64,000 nucleotides of DNA from Limosilactobacillus vaginalis DSM 5837 = ATCC 49540. Its GTDB lineage: Bacteria; Bacillota; Bacilli; Lactobacillales; Lactobacillaceae. Where the stretch lies: positions 36,347 through 100,346 of the forward strand of contig NZ_GG693415.1 in the NCBI RefSeq assembly GCF_000159435.1. The letters run 5' to 3'. Numbering within the stretch: the stretch's first letter is position 1; each line of letters starts with the position of its first letter. Under the pieces are notes generated by a model. The model did no database searches, was not told where the DNA came from, and worked only from the letters and a program-made list of their open reading frames with translations. The translations under genes and the position numbers were made by a program. Below are positions 23,799 through 33,662 of this stretch, in pieces.

Positions 23799-26429
23799 TT
23801 AGTCTTTTTCTACACCAGTACCTTCGTAGCAACGTTCAAGGAGTTCCTTAAGTTGGCTAACGAGTGGTTCAACTGGGTTAGTGGTAGTACATTGATCTTC
23901 GTAGGCAAGAACAGCAAGCTTATCAACAACTTTGTCAAAGTCTTCCCGGCTAACACCGTTGTCCTTAAGGCTTAACTTAACACCACACTTGTGAGCAAGT
24001 TCAATTACTTTCTTGGCGTATGCTTCAGCTAATTCTTCATCAGAGTTTCCTTGAAGACCGATGAAACGAGCAATGTCAGCATAGTCCTTAGTTGCGTGGT
24101 AAGTTTCGTAGTGAGGCCAGAGAGCAAGCTTTTGTGGCCGCTTAGCATTGAAGCGGATAACTTGTGGAAGGGCAATTGCAATCAATAAACCGTGAGGAAG
24201 GCCGAATGCTCCACCCATCTTGTGGGCAAGAGAGTGGTTAATTCCAAGGAATGCTTGACCAAATGCCATCCCAGCCATTGTTGAGAAGTCGTGCATCTTC
24301 CGCCGAGCAAGCTTGTTACCCTTTACGGAGTTAGGAAGGTATTCCATAACCCCCTTGATAGTTTGAAGTGACCAACCACGAGTATAATCAGTTGCCATTA
24401 CTGAAACATATGATTCAGTAGCGTGACAAAGGACGTCCAAACCCGTGTAAGCAGTGGTCTTGGGAGGAACAGTTTCAACGAATTGTGAATCGACAATCGC
24501 AATGTTTGGAGTTAATGCGTAGTCAGCAAGTGGGTACTTAACGTGGGTCTTGGAATCAGTAATTACGGCAAATGGAGTAACTTCTGAACCAGTTCCTGAG
24601 GTAGTAGGAATTCCAATTAATTGTGACTTAGTAGGCTTCTTGATTTGGTAAGCACGCTTACGGATATCAAGGTACTTTTGCATAACACCGTACCAGGAAG
24701 TTTCTGGGTGCTCATAGAACATCCACATTGCTTTGGCAGCATCCATTGGTGAACCCCCACCGAGGGCGATAATGGTGTCAGGCTTAAAGTCGTTCATCAT
24801 AGCAACACCCTTTTCAACGGTGTTAGTTGATGGATCTTCTTCAACATCATCAAATACCAAGAAAGCAGTTTCGTTTTGACGAAGACGTAATTCGTCAATT
24901 ACTCGTTGAACGTAACCACGCTTGCTCATTCCTGGACCGGTAACGATAAAAGCCCGGTCAATGTTAGGAATGTCGCGCAATTCTTTTAGTGAGTTGCGTT
25001 GAAAGTATACTTTTGGGGGAATCTTAACCCATTGACGGTTTTCACGACGCTTAGCAATAACCTTAATGTTCAATAGATCCCAGTCAGTAACGTTGTGTGA
25101 TACTGAGTTACCACCGTATGAACCGGTACCAAGAGTAAGGGATGGAGTCATGTTGTTGTAGATGTTACCAATACCGCCGATACCAGATGGTGAGTTAACG
25201 ATAATCCGGGAAGCACGCATTTCAAGACCGTACTTAGTAGCCAAATCATCATCAAGGGTATGAATGGCAGCGGTGTGTCCTTCACCACCGTAGTGAAGTA
25301 ATTGACGACAAATATCAAAGGCATTTTCGTGAGAAGTTGCCCGGTACATAGTAAGAACTGGGGAAAGCTTTTCAGCTGAAAGTGGGTAATCGTCACCCAC
25401 ACCTTCGTATTCAGCAATAATTACCTTAGTGTGTTCAGGAACATCTTTCAAGCCACACATTTCGGCAATTGCGTTAGCAGAACGACCAGCAATCGGGCCA
25501 CGTACTTGGTGCCGCTTAGTGTCAATAAATCCTTCAGTGAAGGTATCTAATTCATTTGGCTTAACGAAGTAACAATTCCACTTCTTGAATTCTTCTTTTA
25601 CTTGGTCGTAAATTTCGTCATCAACAACGACTGAGTTTTCAGTAGCACAAATCATACCGTTATCAAAGGTCTTGGATAAAACAATGTCGTAAACGGAACG
25701 AGCAATGTTAGCAGTCTTTTCAATGTAAGCAGGACCGTTACCAGGACCAACACCTAATGCAGGGTTACCTGAACTGTAGGCAGCCTTAACTAATGCAGGA
25801 CCACCAGTTGCCAAAATAGTAGCAATGTTAGGGTGACGAAGCAATGCATTAGTAGCTTCAAGACTACATTGTGGAATCCATTGAATCATGTCCTTAGGAG
25901 CACCAGCTTTTTCAGCAGCTTCCTGAAGAATCTTTGCGGTCTTAATGGATGACTTCAAAGCTTGAGGGTGGAAGGAGAAAATGATCGTGTTCCGTGTCTT
26001 AGCGGAAATAATGGATTTGAAAATTGTGGTTGAAGTTGGGTTAGTAACTGGGACAACACCAGCGATAATTCCCAGCGGATCAGCAATTGTAATTGTTTGA
26101 TCTTCATCATCGTCTTTGATAATACCAACAGTCTTATCATGACGAATGTTGTTCCAGATGTATTCACTAGCATAGATGTTCTTAATTGCTTTATCTTCAG
26201 CAACACCACGACCAGTTTCGTTCGCAGCGTCTACGGCTAAATCCATGTGGTGTTCTTCTGCTGCCAATGCCATTGCTTGACAGATCTTATCAACTTGTTC
26301 TTGGCTGTAGTAACGTAATTTGTCAAAAGCCTTTTGACTACGCTCTACTAAGTCATTAATCATAGTTTGAGCTTCTTGTTCTTTATCAACAGGTGTTGTA
26401 GTTTCAAGATTTTTCTTATCTTTAGCCAT
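23799..26429 (-). CDS. adhE: Bifunctional acetaldehyde-CoA/alcohol dehydrogenase
   Basis: This 876-residue fusion reduces acetyl-CoA to acetaldehyde and then ethanol, regenerating NAD in heterolactic fermentation. The N-terminal aldehyde dehydrogenase domain has the catalytic Cys in FDNGMICATENSVV. The C-terminal iron-dependent alcohol dehydrogenase has ALGGGSPMDAAK and the iron-site histidines in FLGINHSLAHKMGGAFGLPHG. Length is typical, and the protein forms spirosomes in other bacteria. AAAGGAG precedes the ATG. Expression is expected to follow NADH through Rex, encoded at 51.8 kb. Confidence 0.97.
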   Translation of the reverse strand: MAKDKKNLETTTPVDKEQEAQTMINDLVERSQKAFDKLRYYSQEQVDKICQAMALAAEEHHMDLAVDAANETGRGVAEDKAIKNIYASEYIWNNIRHDKTVGIIKDDDEDQTITIADPLGIIAGVVPVTNPTSTTIFKSIISAKTRNTIIFSFHPQALKSSIKTAKILQEAAEKAGAPKDMIQWIPQCSLEATNALLRHPNIATILATGGPALVKAAYSSGNPALGVGPGNGPAYIEKTANIARSVYDIVLSKTFDNGMICATENSVVVDDEIYDQVKEEFKKWNCYFVKPNELDTFTEGFIDTKRHQVRGPIAGRSANAIAEMCGLKDVPEHTKVIIAEYEGVGDDYPLSAEKLSPVLTMYRATSHENAFDICRQLLHYGGEGHTAAIHTLDDDLATKYGLEMRASRIIVNSPSGIGGIGNIYNNMTPSLTLGTGSYGGNSVSHNVTDWDLLNIKVIAKRRENRQWVKIPPKVYFQRNSLKELRDIPNIDRAFIVTGPGMSKRGYVQRVIDELRLRQNETAFLVFDDVEEDPSTNTVEKGVAMMNDFKPDTIIALGGGSPMDAAKAMWMFYEHPETSWYGVMQKYLDIRKRAYQIKKPTKSQLIGIPTTSGTGSEVTPFAVITDSKTHVKYPLADYALTPNIAIVDSQFVETVPPKTTAYTGLDVLCHATESYVSVMATDYTRGWSLQTIKGVMEYLPNSVKGNKLARRKMHDFSTMAGMAFGQAFLGINHSLAHKMGGAFGLPHGLLIAIALPQVIRFNAKRPQKLALWPHYETYHATKDYADIARFIGLQGNSDEELAEAYAKKVIELAHKCGVKLSLKDNGVSREDFDKVVDKLAVLAYEDQCTTTNPVEPLVSQLKELLERCYEGTGVEKD

Positions 26430-26730
26430 GAGAATAAGCTCCTTTAATTTTTATTTTTGTTAATCATTGAACATAAATAAATATACTATATTTTTAGAAA
26501 AAGTAAATAGCTATGTGATTGAATGAACAATGGTAAATGCTAATGTTAGCGTTTCCAATATTATAGCCTCAATGACTGTAAAAACAATAAAAATATTGGT
26601 ATTATTTTTGGGATAGTCCACTGATAAAAGATCTTTTATTTGTTAACGATTGAAACTTAGTTCACAATCTTATAATAGAGATATTCAGTGTATAATTGAT
26701 AGCCATGTTCTTAGTTGAACAGGATAAAGA
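26430..26730. other. adhE upstream region
   Basis: No gene is visible. On the minus strand a TTTACT...TATATT promoter-like pair lies about 50-75 bases before adhE. Two imperfect Rex-like words are near: TTGTTCATTCAATCACAT (minus strand, adjacent to the -35) and, further off, GATTGTGAACTAAGTTTCAATC read from the minus strand at 26647-26668. Both are degenerate in one half-site. Confidence 0.4.
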
Positions 26731-26732
26731 AA

Positions 26733-26773
26733 AAGCTGCGAGATAACTTTAAGTAATGATTATCTCGCAGCTT
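26733..26773 (-). terminator. Terminator of nrdF
   Basis: AAGCTGCGAGATAA pairs with TTATCTCGCAGCTT; on the minus strand it is followed by TTTTTC and lies 20 bases after the nrdF stop. Confidence 0.85.
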
Positions 26774-26793
26774 ATTAAATAAGATGTTTAATT

Positions 26794-27813
26794 TTATTCT
26801 TTATCGTTCTTATCTTTTGTAGCGTTTGGATCCGCAACGTTGTAGTCATCATCATTCATTGCTTCAACAGCACCTAAACGGTAGCCATTTCCTACTTGGC
26901 TAAAGAAGTCATGGTTTGCCGTTGATGTGGAAATCCCGTTCATAACGACTGGATTGACATCTGAAGCAGTATCGGGGAAGAGCGGGTCTTGCCCGAGGTT
27001 CATTAGTGCCTTGTTGGCATTGTAACGAATGAAGGTTAAGACGTCTTCTGTCCAGCCAACTTGATCATAAAGCAAGTGGGTGTACTTTTCTTCGTTATCA
27101 TATAACTCGTAAAGGAAGTTATACATCCAGTCCTTCATGTCTTGTTGTTGCTTTTCTGTTCGGTCGTGCATCCCCACTTGGAACTTGTAGCCAATGTAAG
27201 TTCCGTGAACTGACTCGTCCCGTAAAATTAACTTAATAATTTCGGCAACGTTATTCAGCTTATTGTGTCCTAGATAATAGAGTGGGGTATAGAAACCAGA
27301 ATAGAAGAGGAAAGTTTCAAGGAAAACATTGGCAACCTTCTTCTTTAATGGATCTTCCTCTGGATTGCGGTAAATATTAGCAATTTGAACCGCCTTATTT
27401 TGTAAGTACTCTTCGGAATCTGACCAGTCAAAAATTTCGTTAATTTCTTCAGGGGTATTTAATGTTGAAAAAATTGTTGAGTAACTCTTGGCGTGAACTG
27501 ATTCCATGAATTGGATGTTATTCAAGACTGCTGTTTCGTGTTGTGTTTTAACGTCTTGCTTTAAGGCTGTTAAACCAGCTTCAGACTGAACAGTATCCAG
27601 AAGGGTTAATCCACCGAAAACGTGACCAACAGTCCATTGATGATCGGTGTCAAGTTCTCGCCAATCATCTAAGTCGTTTGAAACGGGAATCCGCGTATCG
27701 AGCCAGAATTGCTCTGTCAGCTTTTCCCAAGTTGCTTTATCGATCATATCGGAAACTTCATTCCAATTAATCGCTTTGTATTCTGTCAAAGGTTTATATT
27801 CTTCAAGCTTCAT
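26794..27813 (-). CDS. nrdF: Ribonucleotide-diphosphate reductase class Ib beta subunit
   Basis: This 339-residue ferritin-like subunit carries the metal cofactor and tyrosyl radical needed by NrdE. Metal-ligand helices are visible in QSEAGLTALKQD, FMESVHAKSYS and RDESVHGTYIG. GAATAAGGAG precedes the ATG. It follows nrdE by about 107 bases, in the order nrdH-nrdE-nrdF. No nrdI, the flavodoxin that activates the cofactor, is adjacent. Confidence 0.95.
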   Translation of the reverse strand: MKLEEYKPLTEYKAINWNEVSDMIDKATWEKLTEQFWLDTRIPVSNDLDDWRELDTDHQWTVGHVFGGLTLLDTVQSEAGLTALKQDVKTQHETAVLNNIQFMESVHAKSYSTIFSTLNTPEEINEIFDWSDSEEYLQNKAVQIANIYRNPEEDPLKKKVANVFLETFLFYSGFYTPLYYLGHNKLNNVAEIIKLILRDESVHGTYIGYKFQVGMHDRTEKQQQDMKDWMYNFLYELYDNEEKYTHLLYDQVGWTEDVLTFIRYNANKALMNLGQDPLFPDTASDVNPVVMNGISTSTANHDFFSQVGNGYRLGAVEAMNDDDYNVADPNATKDKNDKE

Positions 27814-27920
27814 TTATTAGGCTCCTTATTCGCAATCAACCATTTTTAAGACGTGAATTTTTAAAATTCATATATTTTTAAGTTTAGCAAGCATCGATCT
27901 GAAAATCAATTTAATCCCGC

Positions 27921-30092
27921 TTAGATAACACAGCTTTCACATTGGTTTGCACCAATTTCATCATTATCATCGGTAAATGTCCGGACGTAGTAAATTGACT
28001 TGATCCCTTTCTTATAAGCGTAGTGGCGCAGAATATTGAGATCACGAGTAGTCATTTTATTTGTCCGACCGTTCTTCCATTCATAGAGGCCCTCTGGCAT
28101 TGTTGAACGAACAAAGAGGGTAAGAGATAGTGATTGATCAACATGTTGTTGGGCAGCTGCGTAAGTATCAATTACTGTTCGCATATCCATGTCATATGCG
28201 GAACGGTAATATGGCATTGTGTCATTAGAAAGATATGGAGCGGGGTAGTAAATCTTCCCAATCATCTTCTCTTGCCGTTCTTCAATCCGGTTAATGATTG
28301 GTGTCAAGCTTGCAGTTGAATCATTAATGTAGGAAGTAGAACCATTAGGCGCAACCGCTAACCGATATTCATTGTAAAGTCCATCAGCCATAACGTCATC
28401 CTTTAGCTTCTTCCAGTCATCAATCGTTGGGATATGGATGTTCGCAAAAAGCTTCTTAACAAGGTCAGACTTAGGACCCCAATCCTTACTTACGTACTTA
28501 TCAAAGTATGAACCATCGGCGTACTTGCTCTTTTCAAAATTATGGAACGTTTCGTGGCGTTCCTTTGCAATTTCATTAGAAGCAACTAGTGACCAGTAAT
28601 TAAGTAGCATGAAGTAAACGCTAGTGAATTCAACAGCAACCGGACTTCCATATTGGATATGATTCTTGGCCAAGTAGCCATGAAGTCCCATTGCCCCAAG
28701 TCCGATTGAGTGACTAAGCTCATTTCCCTTTTTGATTGAAGGAACCACGTCAAGACTTTCTACGTCACTGATCCGTGTTAGACCGCGAACAATTGCGCGA
28801 ATTGAACGGCCAAAATCTGGTGTATTCATCATATTGGCAATATTAGTAGAACCTAAGTTACAGCTAATGTCAGTACCAAGAGTCTCGTAGCTTTGATCAT
28901 CGGCAACAATGGATGGGGTTTGAACCTGGGCAATTTCAGAGCAGAGGTTGCTCATCACGATTTTACCGTCAATTGGATTGTCACGGTTAACGGTGTCAAT
29001 GTTGATAATGTAAGGGTAGCCAGATTCTTGTTGAAGCTTACTGATTTCATCTTCGAGGTCACGGGCATTCACTTTCTTTTTGTGAATCTCATCGTTAGCA
29101 ACCATATTATCGTATTCTTCGGTAATATCAACATAGGAGAATGGTTTGCCGTATACCCGTTCTACATCGTAGGGGCTGAAAAGGTACATATCTTCATCTT
29201 TTTCAACCAATTCATAGAACTTATCAGGAACAGTAACTCCAAGAGAGAGGGTCTTTAACCGAATCTTTTCGTCAGCATTTTCCTTTTTAGCACCTAGGAA
29301 TTCAATAATATCCGGGTGGAAGACGCTAAGGTAAACAACCCCGGCACCTTGACGCTGACCTAGCTGATTAGAGTAGGAAAAACTATCCTCTAACAATTTC
29401 ATTACCGGGACAACCCCACTAGCAGCATTTTCGATTTTCTTAATTGGGGCACCTGCTTCACGAAGATTGCTCAGATTGATTCCCACACCGCCACCAATCT
29501 TAGAAAGCTGGAGCGCAGAATTGATTGTTCGACCGATAGTGTTCATGTTATCCGTTGGCTGAATGGCAAAGCATGAAACGAACTCTCCCCGCCGTTTCCG
29601 ACCAACGTTCAAGAAGGTAGGGGTTGCTGGTTGATAGCGTTGATGAATAATCTCATCAGCCAGGATCATTGCTAGCTCTTCATCTCCATTCGCTAAGTAA
29701 AGGGCGTTCATTGCAACCCGGTCAATATAGTTTTCAAGGTAATATTCCTTGTCATTAGTCCGCAGAGCATATTGGGCATAGAATTTGTAAGCGGCCATAA
29801 ATGAATGAAAATGAAAATTTTGTTGCTTTAAGTAGTCGTATAACTTTTCAATAAAAGCATCACTATACTTATCCATAAAGCCGTCTTCAATGTAGTCATT
29901 GTCTTCTAACCACTTATAGCGAGCGGTCACGGAAGCAAATTGCTTGGTATTAGGCTTTACGTTATTCTCAATAAAGTCTTTGAGAGCAGCTTGATCCTTA
30001 TCTAACTGGATTTTGCCATCCTTGGGAATATTAACCTCATTGTTAAGGTCATAGTACTTAACTTGTGTTAAATCAATATCAGATAGTGCCAT
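27921..30092 (-). CDS. nrdE: Ribonucleotide-diphosphate reductase class Ib alpha subunit
   Basis: This 723-residue catalytic subunit reduces NDPs to dNDPs. Visible signatures are VSCFAIQPTDNMN with an active-site Cys, NLCSEI with the thiyl-radical Cys, DISCNLGSTNI, and the redox C-terminus CESCVI that NrdH re-reduces. I chose the ATG at 30092 with AAGTGAG seven bases upstream; a GTG four codons earlier overlaps that site. It lacks an ATP-cone, as class Ib enzymes do. Confidence 0.95.
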   Translation of the reverse strand: MALSDIDLTQVKYYDLNNEVNIPKDGKIQLDKDQAALKDFIENNVKPNTKQFASVTARYKWLEDNDYIEDGFMDKYSDAFIEKLYDYLKQQNFHFHSFMAAYKFYAQYALRTNDKEYYLENYIDRVAMNALYLANGDEELAMILADEIIHQRYQPATPTFLNVGRKRRGEFVSCFAIQPTDNMNTIGRTINSALQLSKIGGGVGINLSNLREAGAPIKKIENAASGVVPVMKLLEDSFSYSNQLGQRQGAGVVYLSVFHPDIIEFLGAKKENADEKIRLKTLSLGVTVPDKFYELVEKDEDMYLFSPYDVERVYGKPFSYVDITEEYDNMVANDEIHKKKVNARDLEDEISKLQQESGYPYIINIDTVNRDNPIDGKIVMSNLCSEIAQVQTPSIVADDQSYETLGTDISCNLGSTNIANMMNTPDFGRSIRAIVRGLTRISDVESLDVVPSIKKGNELSHSIGLGAMGLHGYLAKNHIQYGSPVAVEFTSVYFMLLNYWSLVASNEIAKERHETFHNFEKSKYADGSYFDKYVSKDWGPKSDLVKKLFANIHIPTIDDWKKLKDDVMADGLYNEYRLAVAPNGSTSYINDSTASLTPIINRIEERQEKMIGKIYYPAPYLSNDTMPYYRSAYDMDMRTVIDTYAAAQQHVDQSLSLTLFVRSTMPEGLYEWKNGRTNKMTTRDLNILRHYAYKKGIKSIYYVRTFTDDNDEIGANQCESCVI

Positions 30093-30234
30093 GTTTATTC
30101 TCACTTTCTATCATTTTTTTAAATAGCGAATAAAAAAAGCGGTTGCGATAAAAAATACTTTCTATCACTAACCACTCTAAAATCACCAAATTCCGGTATA
30201 AATTGATGAATTTTGAATAGTCCTTGCGATTAGA

Positions 30235-30465
30235 TTAAATTGCTTGAGTTAATTTGTTTAATTCGTCAGGACGGAAACCAGAAAAGGCATTACCATTTGG
30301 CAACTTAACAACTGGTGTTGCCATGAAACCTTCTGACTTTAAACTGTTAATAAATTCTGGTTGTTCATCAATATTATGTTCAACGAAATTAATGTTGTGG
30401 GCTTTTAAGAATTTCTTAGTCATTTTGCATTGGATGCAGTTATTTTTAGAAAACACAGTAACCAT
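30235..30465 (-). CDS. nrdH: Glutaredoxin-like redoxin NrdH
   Basis: This 76-residue redoxin carries the dithiol CIQC near residues 11-14 and the family ending GFRPDELNKL. It passes electrons from thioredoxin reductase to NrdE. The first gene of the nrdHEF group, it has two NrdR boxes in its promoter region. GAGGGG precedes the ATG. Confidence 0.93.
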   Translation of the reverse strand: MVTVFSKNNCIQCKMTKKFLKAHNINFVEHNIDEQPEFINSLKSEGFMATPVVKLPNGNAFSGFRPDELNKLTQAI

Positions 30466-30535
30466 TTTGATCCCCTCACTCGTCTTATTTGATGTTTTCT
30501 AGTATAGCGATCTTATGTAAAAAATCAATGAAAAA

Positions 30536-30583
30536 GTGCTATATATTGTGTGACTTTAAATAGTGAAACACAATATATAGCAC
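30536..30583 (-). promoter_or_regulatory. Paired NrdR boxes upstream of nrdH
   Basis: GTGCTATATATTGTGT (30536-30551) and ACACAATATATAGCAC (30568-30583) are exact reverse complements, each close to the NrdR consensus ACACwATATATwGTGT. Their centres are 32 bases apart, three helical turns, the spacing known for cooperative NrdR binding. On the minus strand TTCACT and TATATA, 16 bases apart, make a promoter overlapped by the box nearer nrdH. Confidence 0.85.
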
Positions 30584-30710
30584 ATAAGGTGGGCAATTAT
30601 GTATGTGAAACTTTTTGATTTATTTCTTGATAAATGATAGATTGATCAACAAACTAATATTATACACTTGAAAAGAGAAATTTAACATAAATTAAAGGAG
30701 AATTTTTACG

Positions 30711-31232
30711 ATGAAGGAAAGAGTAACAGTTCCCCGAGAAGAACAAGTAAAGTTTATGCGAGCGGCCATTGCTGAAGCAAAAAAAGCAGCGTTGCTAGAT
30801 GAAGTTCCTATTGGTGCAGTAGTGACCTATCAAGGGAAAATTATAGGACGCGGCCATAACATGCGAGAAAAATTTCAGGACGTGACTTATCATGCAGAAA
30901 TGCTAGCAATTATGGAGGCCTGTTCCTACCTTCATAGTTGGCGCCTTGAAGATTGTGATCTATACGTTACTCTTGAGCCGTGCATGATGTGTAGCGGAGC
31001 AATTGTAAACGCGCGAATCAGAAATGTCTTTTACGGGGCAACTGATCCTAAGGCGGGAACAGTCGATAGTTTATATCATTTACTTGGTGATGACCGATTA
31101 AATCATCAGGCTTATGTGACTGCTGGCGTTCTTGGTGAACAGTGTAGTCAAATGTTAAAGGACTTTTTCCGGGCAGTGCGGAAAAAACGTAAACTGGCCC
31201 GAAAAAAGAAAAAGACTAGTAATTCTAAATAA
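30711..31232 (+). CDS. tadA: tRNA-specific adenosine deaminase
   Basis: This 173-residue zinc deaminase converts A34 of tRNA-Arg(ACG) to inosine. The zinc motifs are HAE in TYHAEMLAI and PCMMC in EPCMMCSGAI. It has the usual FYGATDPKAGTVDS stretch and a Lys/Arg-rich tail that may bind RNA. AAAGGAG lies before the ATG. SRP RNA and dnaX follow, a common Firmicute order. Confidence 0.95.
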   Translation: MKERVTVPREEQVKFMRAAIAEAKKAALLDEVPIGAVVTYQGKIIGRGHNMREKFQDVTYHAEMLAIMEACSYLHSWRLEDCDLYVTLEPCMMCSGAIVNARIRNVFYGATDPKAGTVDSLYHLLGDDRLNHQAYVTAGVLGEQCSQMLKDFFRAVRKKRKLARKKKKTSNSK

Positions 31233-31259
31233 AATGTTGTATGATGATATTTGCCGTAA

Positions 31260-31348
31260 GGCCTTAGAGCAAGGGTATGCTTACGAACCGTGTCAGGTCC
31301 GGAAGGAAGCAGCACTAAGTTTGATGTATCTTGTGCTCTAAGTTTTTT
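31260..31348 (+). ncRNA. ffs: Signal recognition particle RNA (small, Alu-less)
   Basis: The universally conserved SRP hairpin is visible as GTGTCAGGTCCGGAAGGAAGC, and CTTAGAGC (31263-31270) pairs with GCTCTAAG (31335-31342), followed by TTTTTT. At about 90 nt it is the short type with only the S-domain hairpin. Its position between tadA and dnaX matches many Firmicutes. Confidence 0.93.
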
Positions 31349-31505
31349 AAGAAATTAACCGTGAGGTCGGGATACTATTTCCTGGCCTCTTTAATTTTAT
31401 AATTGAAAATTTTATTTATCTTAAATTCGGTTCAAATGATTTTTCTTTTGATAAAAGCTAGTATAATATTAAGCAGCATTAAAATTACGGAAAGGAAGCT
31501 GATTA

Positions 31506-33335
31506 ATGAGTTACCAGGCATTATATCGTGTATGGCGTCCACAGCGGTTTGACGATATGGTTGGTCAACAAGTTGTTACCCGGACACTCAAAAACGCCAT
31601 TATTACTCACCAAATTAGTCATGCCTACCTCTTCGCTGGGCCGCGGGGTACTGGGAAGACTTCTGCGGCTAAGATTTTCGCCAAGGCTGTTAATTGCCAC
31701 CACTCTCAAGATGGTGAACCATGTAATGAATGTGATACTTGTAAAGCAATTACTAATGGTCAATTAAATGATGTTATTGAAATTGATGCTGCATCAAATA
31801 ACGGTGTGGAGGAGATTCGTGATATTCGTGATAAGGCGAAGTATGCGCCAACGCAAGCGGACTATAAAGTTTACATTATTGACGAAGTTCACATGCTCTC
31901 AACAGGGGCGTTCAATGCTTTGCTTAAGACGCTGGAAGAGCCGCCTGCCAATGTAATCTTTATTTTGGCGACAACTGAGCCGCATAAGATCCCGCTTACA
32001 ATTATTTCGCGGGTTCAGCGGTTTGATTTCCGCCGTATTTCGGCTACTGATTCATTCGAACGCATGAAGTACATTTTGGATCAGAAAAAGGTGGAGTATG
32101 ACGAAAAGGCACTATGGGTGATTGCAAATGCTGCAGAGGGAGGAATGCGGGATGCGTTAAGTATCCTGGATCAGGTTCTTTCCTTTAGTGATAACCAGGT
32201 TAAGCTTGACGATGCCCTTTTAGTAACTGGGAGTGTTACTAAGCAGCTGTTAAAGAAGTACTTCCTGGAAGTTTGTCAAGGCCAAAGTGCTCCTGCGCTG
32301 GAAACGATGAAGCAGATTCTCGGCGAGGGTAAAGATGGTCAGCGGTTTATTGAAGATTTGATCTCGTTCATTCGAGATGTCCTTTTGTATCAAGAGTCGC
32401 CTGATTTAATAAAGGTTGAGAGTACGGGATTAAAAGATGAAGATTTTGCAGAACTGAGTAAAGCAGCTTCATCAACAATATTATACCGAATGATTGATGA
32501 CCTAAATAATATTCAAATGGAAATGCGGTTTACGACTCATCCGGATGTTTATTTAGAGGTTTTGACCGTTAAATTATCCCAGCCAGAAGCAGAGCAGCCT
32601 GTCGCTAGCGTATCAAAACCAACTCAGGCTCACCAAGAAGCAAACCAAGCAGAAGTTGATAAACTTCAAGCGCAGATTCAAGCACTGCAACAGACTGTCC
32701 AGGTGCTTCAGCAACAAGGAACTACTACTATTAGTAAGCCAGTTGCTAATAGTGCTTCTAAAGCAGCAAAAGAGCAACCACGTGTTAAATCACGAAGTAA
32801 TCGTGTCAATTTGCACCAGATTTATCCAGTTCTTGGTGCAGCTACGCGTCAGGATCTTGCTAAAATGAAGGAACTCTGGGGAGATATGCTTAATATGCTT
32901 AGCGTCCCTCAACGATCGCTCTTACACGTTTCTCAACCAGTGGCCGCCAGTCCGGATGGAATTATCGTGGCGTTTGACTATGCATTTCTTTTTCAGCAGG
33001 CAACTGATGATCAAGCTTTAATTCAAGCGATGGAAGATGGTCTTCAACGCTTAAGTGGTGATCAGCGAAAAGTTGTGTTTGTCCCTAAAGATCAATGGCC
33101 GCAAATACGTAAAGAGTATATTCAAAGTCATGGCTTAGGAAAAGGGTCTTCTCGTTCTACTGGTAATAATCCGCAACCCGCGGCAGCAAGTGCTGAAGCG
33201 CCAGCAGAGGAGCCGGTTTCAACCGCGCCGGCAACGGTTCAAGAACCACAACCAAAGTCAGACGAGCAAAAAGATTTGGTTACAACTGCCCAAGAGCTGT
33301 TCGGTAGTGATATTGTTAAAGTAGAAAATAATTAA
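31506..33335 (+). CDS. dnaX: DNA polymerase III subunits gamma/tau
   Basis: This 609-residue clamp-loader ATPase has a Walker A GPRGTGKTS near residue 45 and zinc cysteines in CHHSQDGEPCNECDTC. The DExx box is in IIDEVHML and the SRC-type sensor in TIISRVQRFDFRR. A Gln/Ala-rich linker leads to the tau C-terminal domain, which binds the polymerase. The start has GGAAAGGAAG upstream. It heads a replication/repair cluster reaching to rsmI. I saw no obvious slippery site for a shorter gamma form. Confidence 0.95.
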   Translation: MSYQALYRVWRPQRFDDMVGQQVVTRTLKNAIITHQISHAYLFAGPRGTGKTSAAKIFAKAVNCHHSQDGEPCNECDTCKAITNGQLNDVIEIDAASNNGVEEIRDIRDKAKYAPTQADYKVYIIDEVHMLSTGAFNALLKTLEEPPANVIFILATTEPHKIPLTIISRVQRFDFRRISATDSFERMKYILDQKKVEYDEKALWVIANAAEGGMRDALSILDQVLSFSDNQVKLDDALLVTGSVTKQLLKKYFLEVCQGQSAPALETMKQILGEGKDGQRFIEDLISFIRDVLLYQESPDLIKVESTGLKDEDFAELSKAASSTILYRMIDDLNNIQMEMRFTTHPDVYLEVLTVKLSQPEAEQPVASVSKPTQAHQEANQAEVDKLQAQIQALQQTVQVLQQQGTTTISKPVANSASKAAKEQPRVKSRSNRVNLHQIYPVLGAATRQDLAKMKELWGDMLNMLSVPQRSLLHVSQPVAASPDGIIVAFDYAFLFQQATDDQALIQAMEDGLQRLSGDQRKVVFVPKDQWPQIRKEYIQSHGLGKGSSRSTGNNPQPAAASAEAPAEEPVSTAPATVQEPQPKSDEQKDLVTTAQELFGSDIVKVENN

Positions 33336-33351
33336 AGGGGAATGATAAATT

Positions 33352-33660
33352 ATGATGAACGGTATGAATATGCAACAAATGGTAAAGCAAGCTAAGGAAA
33401 TGCAAAAGAAAATGATGGCTGAACACGAAGAACTTGCTAAGCAGCAATTCGTTGGTCAAGCACCAGATGGCATGGTAACCGCAACTTTTACTGGTGATAA
33501 TAAGTTAGTTAATCTGGAAATTAAGCCAGAAGCCGTTGATCCTGATGACATTGACATGCTTTCAGATCTTGTACTGGCAGCCGTTAATGATGGGATGAAG
33601 AAGGTCAACGATGCTACTCAAAGTACTTTGGGTAAGTACACTCGTGGCTTGGGGATGTAA
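33352..33660 (+). CDS. ybaB: Nucleoid-associated protein YbaB/EbfC
   Basis: This 102-residue dimeric DNA-binding protein has a Met/Lys-rich N-terminal helix ([17 protein letters not shown]). The family core [30 protein letters not shown] follows. It is invariably near dnaX and recR in Firmicutes, as here, with 16 and 2 bases to its neighbours. AAGGGGAATG precedes the start. Confidence 0.95.
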   Translation: MMNGMNMQQMVKQAKEMQKKMMAEHEELAKQQFVGQAPDGMVTATFTGDNKLVNLEIKPEAVDPDDIDMLSDLVLAAVNDGMKKVNDATQSTLGKYTRGLGM

Positions 33661-33662
33661 GA

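Noticed and set aside
24700..26429. Several open frames opposite or out of frame with adhE
   Set aside because: They overlap the conserved AdhE coding sequence, lack ribosome sites and show no family resemblance.
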